A stretch of DNA of 64,000 bases, taken from the NCBI GenBank assembly GCA_013426805.1, contig JACDZG010000012.1, positions 1-64,000 of the forward strand. The letters are read 5' to 3'. A program made the translations under genes and the position numbers. Each line of letters opens with the position of its first letter. Within the stretch, counting starts at the first letter, position 1. Shown one piece after another: positions 53,931-61,286 of this stretch. Origin of the DNA: Chromatiaceae bacterium. Its GTDB lineage: Bacteria > Pseudomonadota > Gammaproteobacteria > Chromatiales > Chromatiaceae. The notes under the pieces were generated by a model. That model did no database searches and had not been told where the DNA came from. It saw only the letters and a list, made by a program, of their open reading frames with translations.

Positions 53931-56900
53931 ATGAGTGACATCTTCTTACTTAGTCATCGCATTGCCAAATGGGCGGCGGCCAAGGGACAAACGCCGGCGC
54001 TCATCTTTCTGGATAACGGCGAACAGCCAACAGCGACCGTTACTTATGATGCGCTGCACCAACAGGCGCAACAAATCGCTGCCCAGCTTCTACGCCGGGG
54101 ACTCACGGGCGAACGGATATTATTGCTTTTCCCTTCGGGCATTGACTATGTCTTAAGCTTCGTGGCCTGCTTGTATGCCGGTGCCATCGCCGTTCCGTCT
54201 TATCCCCCGCGGAATAACTGGCATGTACATCGCACGCTTGCGATTGCGAGCAATGCCGGCGCCAAATGCATCCTCACGTCCGCAAAATTACTTGCCGGTA
54301 TATCTTTGCGGCTGGCAGAGGCCAGCATCACGCCCCCAGACATCATTGCGATAGACGCGCTCGATGATAGCTGCGGAACATTTACCAACGTTAACGTCCG
54401 GTCGCAGGACCCAGCCTACCTACAGTATACCTCCGGCTCTACTGGTGATCCCAAAGGCGTAATCGTTCGCCACGCTGATCTGGCGACCAACTGCTCGATG
54501 TACAACGCCTTGGTCGGGCTGCACCAAGGCGAGACGTTCGTGTCGTGGTTACCGATTTTTCACGACATGGGCCTCGTGCAGGGTATTGTAATGCCCCTCG
54601 TCCTCGGGGGCGCTGCCGTTTTCATGCCGCCGGCGGCGTTCATTCAAACGCCAGGACGTTGGTTACGGGCGATTGACCGCTACCGTGCGGTCTTCAGCGG
54701 TGCACCCAATTTTGCTTATGACCTGTGCGTGCGGAAGGTCAGCGACAATGACGCGGCCGCCCTTGACCTTTCCGCATGGCGCATCGCCATCAACGGTGCC
54801 GAACCCCTTTCCTACAACACCTTTCGTACATTTTGCAACAAATTTCGCGTCAGCGGCTTTCGCGAAGAAGCGCTGTTCGGCGCCTACGGCTTGGCGGAGG
54901 CGACGCTAATTGTTTCCACCACCAAGCCGGGCGAGCGCGCCCCCGTGCTCTACGTCGATAAGCCCGCATTGCAACAAGATCGCATTGAACTCCGGCAGCC
55001 CGACGATGCGCAGGCGGTGCCGATTGTCTCGTGCGGCGTCCCGACCACTGGTTTCGATACCCGTATCGTCGATCCTCAGACCGGCCGGGAATGCCACCCG
55101 GGGGCCGTAGGCGAAATCTGGCTCAGTGGCGGAAGTCTCGGCGCGGGTTATTGGGGCCGGCCCCAGGAAACCGAGGAAACCTTCGGTGCGACATTAGATA
55201 CGGTCCCTGGCGCCCGGTTTCTGCACACGGGCGATTTGGGCTTTGTCTCGGATAACCATTTATACCTAACCGGACGCCTGAAAGATCTCATCATCATCCG
55301 TGGCGCCAATCACTACCCCCAAGACATCGAAAAGGTTGCCGAAAGCGTTGACCCGGCTTTGCGAATCGGCGGTTGGGGAGCCGCGTTTACCGTTGAGCGG
55401 GATGGGGTATCGTCCCTGGTCATGGTACAGGAAGTAGAACGGTCAGCCAGACACCATATCGACGCGCAGGACGTTGGTCACCGCATTGCCCGCACCATCA
55501 GTGAGTCCGACGGCATTGAGGTCGATATCGTTGTCCTGGTTGACCCGGGAAGCGTGCCGAAGACCTCAAGTGGGAAGATTCAGCGACAGGCGTGTCGACA
55601 ACTGTTCCTCGCCGATGAACTGCGCGAAATCGGGCGCTGGCAACGTCCTGCTATCGCCTCGCAACACAACCCCCTGGAACGACCGCGGAACGAACGGGAT
55701 CTCACGGAGTGGCTGTGCGCCGTGATTGCCGGCATGAGTGGTGTTTCCGTGGCGCAGGTATCCCCGGACGAACCGTTTTCCGTATACGGCCTCGATTCCG
55801 CACGGATGGTTGAACTCGTTGGCGAAGTGGGCTCGGCGCTGGAGCGCCCGTTGCCCGCAACCCTCGCGTTCGAGTATCCGACAATCGCCCTGCTTGCCAC
55901 CTACCTCGTGTCCGGTTCCACGGTCTCTGCCGTCAGTGAATCGAGTGCATACGCACCGATCGCCGTTATCGGTCTGAACTGTCGCTTCCCGGGTGCAGAC
56001 GGGCCTGATGCTTTCTGGCAACTGCTGGAGTCTGGTGCTGTTGCCATTAGCGAGATCACTGCCGCACGACGCGACTTGACCGGTTATCAAGTCGGTGCGG
56101 ACGATCCTTTTCAATGGGCCGGTTTTCTCTCCGACATCGAATACTTCGATGCGGCCCTCTTCGGTATCTCGCCACGCGAAGCGGAGGGCATCGACCCGCA
56201 ACAGCGATTCCTACTCGAGACCACTTGGTCCGCGTTGGAGTCTGCCAACATCGCGCCCGACTCGTTGGTTGGATCGCTGACCGGCGTGTTTATCGGCATC
56301 AGCACCAGTGACTATTTTCGTTTACGCGCGAAAACCACACGTACCTGGGATGCTTACGCCGGTACCGGCGGTGCCATGAGTGTCGCCGCCAACCGCATAT
56401 CCTATTGCCTCGGCCTACAAGGTCCGAGCATGTCTATTGACACAGCCTGTTCATCATCGCTGGTAGCCCTGCATCAAGCCTGTCGTAGCCTTGGCAATGG
56501 GGAAACACACCTCGCCATTGCCGGCGGCGTCAATCTTATTCTCTCCGAGGATTACGGCGCGATATTTACGCAAGCACAGATGTTGTCGCCAGTGGGACGC
56601 TGTCGGACCTTTGACGACGCCGCCGATGGCTACGTTCGTGGCGAAGGCTGTGGCGTGGTCGTGCTTAAGCGTTTGGCTGATGCCCGCCGTGATGGTGATC
56701 GCGTGCTCGCCGTCATTTGCGGCTCCGCCGTCAATCAGGACGGATTCAGCAGCGGCCTTACTGTACCGAATGGCCGGGCGCAAGAACGCGTTATTCGCAC
56801 TGCCTTACGATGTGCCGACTTCGAGAGCAGCACGATCGGCTATGTGGAAACACATGGAACGGGCACGCCGCTGGGTGACCCGATCGAAGTACGTTCGTTG

Positions 56901-59900
56901 CGAGCCGTGTTTGATGGCGACGCGGGCGCCGGGTCGCCGTGTTGGCTCGGTGCAGTAAAGCCCAACATCGGGCACCTCGAATCCGCTGCGGGTATTGCTG
57001 GACTTATCAAAGCGATCCTGGTTTTGGAACATGGCGTCATCCCTGCCATTTCGTTGTTGCAGAACGTCAATCGCAATATCGATCTCAGCAATAGCCGACT
57101 TCAGTTACCGACAACAAATACACCGTGGCCGGCGCCAGCCGGTTATCCACGTCGGGCCGGCGTCAGTTCTTTCGGTTTTGGCGGCACCAACGCCCATGTC
57201 GTGCTTGAGGCGTTTCCGCAGGAAACCCCGGTGCTACCGCCCCCACCGAACCCAGCGACCGTATCGCCAAGTGCTTGCGTTACTGAGCTGCTCGCCATCA
57301 CGGCCAACAGCGCGGCCAGTCTCGCGGCGCTCGCCCGGGCCTATGCCGAACGCTTGGAACGGATACGCGAACCAGGCGAACTGGCCTCGCTCTGCCGCAC
57401 AGCGAATACCGCGCGTGCCATGTTACCGGAGCGCTTAACCGTTCTTGGGACCGACCCCTCCGCAATTGCGACGGCCCTGCACGACGACGCGCGCACCAGG
57501 CAGATCGCGGTACAGACCGGCGTGATTCATGGCCGTGCAGTGCCGCGGCCGAAGATCGCCTTTTTATTTACGGGACAAGGCTCGCAATACGCCGGCATGG
57601 GCGCCGAGCTTGATCGTGACGAGCCGGTCTTTCGCGATTGCTTATCGCAGTACGAGGAAATTCTGCGCGGACCGCTTGGCGTCTCATTGCGCGCCGTGCT
57701 GTACGGAGAACACATCGCATTGTTGGACGACACCCGTTATGCCCAACCGGTGCTCGTTGCCTTGCAGCTCGCGCTTGTCGCATTATGGGAACATTGGGGG
57801 ATCACGGCGACCTATGTTGCCGGCCATAGCGTTGGTGAGTACTCGGCAGCCTGCGTCGCGGGGATTCTCGATGTCGAAACCACGCTGGGGATCGTTGTCG
57901 AGCGTGGTCGCCTCATGGCCTCTGCACCTGGCCAGGGTGCAATGGCATCGGTCCGTGCGCCTGCAGAAGCGGTCCGCCGAAGCTTGGCGCAACTGCCGGA
58001 TGTCGAAGTCGCCGCCATCAACGCGCCTGATCAAGTGGTGATCTCGGGTACTGTGGCTGCTGTGGACGCGGCGCTCGCCGTATTCCAACATCAACAGATC
58101 GATGCGACCCGGCTACGAGTCAGCCACGCATTTCACTCGAAGTTGATGGAGCCGTTGCTGCCGGAGTTCCGCCGCCACTTGGATGATGTTGCATTTGGAA
58201 TACCGCAGCTGCCAATGATAAAGGCCGCAGCGGATTCGCCAAGCGAACCAACCTCATCGCACTATTGGATCGATCAATTGCGCGGGCCAGTTCATTTTGC
58301 CACTGTCTTGACGACTCTGCAAGCCCGCGAGGTGGATGCCTTTGTCGAGATCGGACCCTCGCCGGTATTGATTGGTTTAGGCCGGAGGTCTAACGTCACA
58401 GGCACCTGTGTCAGCAGTCTGCAGCCCGGTCAGGACGGTCGTACGACCATGCGCACAGCACTCGGGACGCTGTTCACCATTGGTGCTTCGGCGAACTTAA
58501 ATCGGTTGGGGGAGGGCAACTCGGGGGCGTTTGTGGACGCACCCTGCTATCCATTTGATCGCGCCCGGTATTGGTTCCCTCATGAGGTATTGCCCGCAAA
58601 CGCGTTGGCCGGTCTTCCCTATGTCGGGCGACCGCTCAACCTCGCGTCCACCGATGTCGTCGCTTTTGAAGCGATACTGCCGCAAGCTGGTGAGGATTTC
58701 TTGCGCGATCATCGGGTGTGCGGTCGCAGCATTCTGCCTGCCGCCGGCTATGTCAGCATGATGCTCTCCGCCGCACGCTATAAGGGCATCGGTGCGGAGA
58801 CCGGGGTCCTGCTTCGGGGCTTACAATTGCTTCGCCGGTTGGATCTCGACGAACAAGGCGTTCGTGTACAAACGGTCATGCGCCGAATCGATGGTACCGC
58901 GACCTGGAACGTGGAGATCGCGGTCGGTAAAAATTCCGACCAGCCGTGGGAGACATGCGCTACCGCGACCCTGGAACCGGCGACCGCGACATCGATTGCA
59001 GCGACGCCGACCCCGTTCCAAGAGACCGCCCAAACATTCGCGGCCCAGCAATTGTACGAGCAATTTCGGACCTGGGGACTCGAGTACGGTCCAGCCTTCC
59101 GCGGATGCGGAAAAGTGACATTTGACGGCAAGCGCGCGCAGGCAGTTGTCACTCCACGACACAGCGGCACGTTGACGATACCATCCGTTCTCGATCCCGC
59201 ACTATTGGATGCGGCGTTTCAAGCGCTGGCCCCGCTACTTGCCAGGTCGGCAATTGGCGACAGTCAGGTTCCCATGCCGTTTGCTATTCAGGAACTGACG
59301 GTGTATGGCTCGGGCCTTGCAAGTGCGGACGTCGAGTGCACCTTGGGTGCCGATAATCCCGGTGCTGCGGCGACGGGCGATTTCGTTTTGCGCAGTCCGC
59401 AAGGTCAGATCGTCGCGTCGGTGCATGGACTTCAGATTGCCTGGGTCGACGCCGGTCTGCTGGATGCCAAAGGTCCGGAACCGGCCCATATCTTGCGCAC
59501 GGTTTGGCAGGCATACCCACTGCCGCGGCCATCTGCGGACCTCGGGCATTGGCTGCTCTGGACCGAATCTGGACCGCGTGATCAGTTGGTGGTCGATGCG
59601 CTGATTCAGCAAGCGATCATGCTCAGCCCCGTCGCGAGGATCGACGATCTGATTGGTAACGTTGGTGCGTCTATCGCCGAGGGGCATCCGCACCTGCCCA
59701 GAGGCGTATTGTTGATTCTCGCCCCCGAGCAAACAGGGATCGATCCTCTCGTTCGCTGCCGAAGGCTCTGCGAGCAAATGCAGCAACTGCTCTTGGCGTT
59801 GAGCCAGCAAGGGTTGCAGCCGGCAGACATGCCCGTGTGGCTCATTACGCGCACTGCCGTGGCACGACATCCAAACGAACCTATTGCTATCGCACAGGCC

Positions 59901-61286
59901 GGACTCATAGGGATGTGGCGTTCGGCAGCCCTGGAAATGCCTGGACTGCATCTGCGGCATGCCGATCTTGCGCTGGCGCCAACGCCGGATGACGTCGCAA
60001 CGCTTGTCCTGGTGCTGGCCGGCGGCGGCGAATTCTCGGTCATGGTGCGCGACGGGTATATCTATCGACCCCGCCTGCACCAGATGGAGGATCTGGATAA
60101 CCGCGGTCAGTCCCCAATCGTTCTCAACGCGAATGCTTCCTACCTGATCACCGGCGGCACCGGTGGCATCGGACCATTCGTCGCGGAATGGTTGGTGGGA
60201 TTGGGTGCGCGGCATATTGTGTTGGCGAGCCGGCAATCACAGTTGACGACCTTTGCCCGCGCCCGGATCGCTGCACTCGGTGGTGCCGGTGTCGAGGTCG
60301 TGGTGTACCACGCAGACCTGAGTCAACGCCCCGCCGTGGAGAAGTTGGTGCAGGACTTGTCGGGCGGCTTATACCCACTACGCGGGATTATCCATGCGGC
60401 AGGGATCGTGGATGATCACGCGCTGGCCGCTATTACGGATGAGAGTTGGGAGCGGGTAATGGCGGCGAAAGCCCAATCCGCGTATTGGCTGCTGGAAGCC
60501 ACGCGCGGGCGGTCGCTGGATTTCTTCATCGGTTTCTCTTCCATCGCGGCGACGCTCGGGTCTCCGGGCCAATGCAACTATGCGACCGCCAACGCGCTGC
60601 TCGATGCAGTGGCGGCCGCCTATCGCGCCGACGGGCGTACCGTGATGACGGTCAACTGGGGACCATGGGGAGAAGCCGGAATGGCCAGCGATCCGACGCT
60701 GGTGGTACATTTACGACGCCAAGGCTTATATCCCCTGCCGCCCGCGGCGGCGCTTGCCGCAATGACCCGGGTGCTCGTATCGGGGGCGGACCAGACATTG
60801 ATCGCGGCAGCCGATTGGAAGCGGTACCAGGACAGTCTTCCCGCGGCGGAATTCGCGGCGCTGTTGCAGAACGTCGTTGCCGCAACCTTGGCCCCAGCGG
60901 TCGCCCCAGCCGTGGACCTGATGTCCGCCCAGGAGTTATTGGCGCTGACCCCGGCGGCAGCGGAGGACGCGATTCTGCTGGGTCTCGGGCAATTATTGCG
61001 AGGGGTACTGCGAGTTGATCCATCTGCGCAGTTTCCAGATCAGAAACGCCTCGCCGGCATGACTTTGTTATCTCTGGGTGTAGATTCGCTGATGGCCGCC
61101 GAACTGCGTAATCGCGTGCACGCTTGGTTGGGCGTGGATGTTCCGGCGCATGTCCTCATCAGCAATGACTGTATTGCCCAAGTCGCGGAATTGATTCATG
61201 GAAAAGTGCTGCTGCTATCCCTCAGTAGTGGCGCTAACGATCACTTGACAACGGCATCGGAAGACACGGAGGTGTTCGTACTGTGA
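53931..61286 (+). CDS. Type I polyketide synthase, FAAL-ACP-KS-AT-DH-KR-ACP
   Basis: 2451 residues. A fatty acyl-AMP ligase occupies about 1-590 (YLQYTSGSTGDPKGVIVRHA; LFGAYGLAEATLIVSTT; TGRLKDLIIIRGANHYPQDI). ACP1 carries Ser623 in VYGLDSARMVEL. The KS spans about 675-1110 with Cys ~839 (SIDTACSSSLVAL) and both His motifs (VETHGTGTPLGDPIE, KPNIGHLESAAG). The AT (about 1205-1500) has GHSVGEYSAACVAG and HAFHSK, favouring malonyl-CoA. The DH has DHRVCGRSILP and DPALLDAAFQAL. The KR starts at YLITGGTGGIGPFVAEWLV and has Tyr ~2217. ACP2 carries Ser2386 (LGVDSLMAAELRNRVH). No ER or thioesterase. It would load a fatty acid, add one malonyl unit, and reduce and dehydrate it to an enoyl chain. AAGGA lies nine bases before the ATG; its stop overlaps the NRPS start. 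Confidence 0.93.
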   Translation: MSDIFLLSHRIAKWAAAKGQTPALIFLDNGEQPTATVTYDALHQQAQQIAAQLLRRGLTGERILLLFPSGIDYVLSFVACLYAGAIAVPSYPPRNNWHVHRTLAIASNAGAKCILTSAKLLAGISLRLAEASITPPDIIAIDALDDSCGTFTNVNVRSQDPAYLQYTSGSTGDPKGVIVRHADLATNCSMYNALVGLHQGETFVSWLPIFHDMGLVQGIVMPLVLGGAAVFMPPAAFIQTPGRWLRAIDRYRAVFSGAPNFAYDLCVRKVSDNDAAALDLSAWRIAINGAEPLSYNTFRTFCNKFRVSGFREEALFGAYGLAEATLIVSTTKPGERAPVLYVDKPALQQDRIELRQPDDAQAVPIVSCGVPTTGFDTRIVDPQTGRECHPGAVGEIWLSGGSLGAGYWGRPQETEETFGATLDTVPGARFLHTGDLGFVSDNHLYLTGRLKDLIIIRGANHYPQDIEKVAESVDPALRIGGWGAAFTVERDGVSSLVMVQEVERSARHHIDAQDVGHRIARTISESDGIEVDIVVLVDPGSVPKTSSGKIQRQACRQLFLADELREIGRWQRPAIASQHNPLERPRNERDLTEWLCAVIAGMSGVSVAQVSPDEPFSVYGLDSARMVELVGEVGSALERPLPATLAFEYPTIALLATYLVSGSTVSAVSESSAYAPIAVIGLNCRFPGADGPDAFWQLLESGAVAISEITAARRDLTGYQVGADDPFQWAGFLSDIEYFDAALFGISPREAEGIDPQQRFLLETTWSALESANIAPDSLVGSLTGVFIGISTSDYFRLRAKTTRTWDAYAGTGGAMSVAANRISYCLGLQGPSMSIDTACSSSLVALHQACRSLGNGETHLAIAGGVNLILSEDYGAIFTQAQMLSPVGRCRTFDDAADGYVRGEGCGVVVLKRLADARRDGDRVLAVICGSAVNQDGFSSGLTVPNGRAQERVIRTALRCADFESSTIGYVETHGTGTPLGDPIEVRSLRAVFDGDAGAGSPCWLGAVKPNIGHLESAAGIAGLIKAILVLEHGVIPAISLLQNVNRNIDLSNSRLQLPTTNTPWPAPAGYPRRAGVSSFGFGGTNAHVVLEAFPQETPVLPPPPNPATVSPSACVTELLAITANSAASLAALARAYAERLERIREPGELASLCRTANTARAMLPERLTVLGTDPSAIATALHDDARTRQIAVQTGVIHGRAVPRPKIAFLFTGQGSQYAGMGAELDRDEPVFRDCLSQYEEILRGPLGVSLRAVLYGEHIALLDDTRYAQPVLVALQLALVALWEHWGITATYVAGHSVGEYSAACVAGILDVETTLGIVVERGRLMASAPGQGAMASVRAPAEAVRRSLAQLPDVEVAAINAPDQVVISGTVAAVDAALAVFQHQQIDATRLRVSHAFHSKLMEPLLPEFRRHLDDVAFGIPQLPMIKAAADSPSEPTSSHYWIDQLRGPVHFATVLTTLQAREVDAFVEIGPSPVLIGLGRRSNVTGTCVSSLQPGQDGRTTMRTALGTLFTIGASANLNRLGEGNSGAFVDAPCYPFDRARYWFPHEVLPANALAGLPYVGRPLNLASTDVVAFEAILPQAGEDFLRDHRVCGRSILPAAGYVSMMLSAARYKGIGAETGVLLRGLQLLRRLDLDEQGVRVQTVMRRIDGTATWNVEIAVGKNSDQPWETCATATLEPATATSIAATPTPFQETAQTFAAQQLYEQFRTWGLEYGPAFRGCGKVTFDGKRAQAVVTPRHSGTLTIPSVLDPALLDAAFQALAPLLARSAIGDSQVPMPFAIQELTVYGSGLASADVECTLGADNPGAAATGDFVLRSPQGQIVASVHGLQIAWVDAGLLDAKGPEPAHILRTVWQAYPLPRPSADLGHWLLWTESGPRDQLVVDALIQQAIMLSPVARIDDLIGNVGASIAEGHPHLPRGVLLILAPEQTGIDPLVRCRRLCEQMQQLLLALSQQGLQPADMPVWLITRTAVARHPNEPIAIAQAGLIGMWRSAALEMPGLHLRHADLALAPTPDDVATLVLVLAGGGEFSVMVRDGYIYRPRLHQMEDLDNRGQSPIVLNANASYLITGGTGGIGPFVAEWLVGLGARHIVLASRQSQLTTFARARIAALGGAGVEVVVYHADLSQRPAVEKLVQDLSGGLYPLRGIIHAAGIVDDHALAAITDESWERVMAAKAQSAYWLLEATRGRSLDFFIGFSSIAATLGSPGQCNYATANALLDAVAAAYRADGRTVMTVNWGPWGEAGMASDPTLVVHLRRQGLYPLPPAAALAAMTRVLVSGADQTLIAAADWKRYQDSLPAAEFAALLQNVVAATLAPAVAPAVDLMSAQELLALTPAAAEDAILLGLGQLLRGVLRVDPSAQFPDQKRLAGMTLLSLGVDSLMAAELRNRVHAWLGVDVPAHVLISNDCIAQVAELIHGKVLLLSLSSGANDHLTTASEDTEVFVL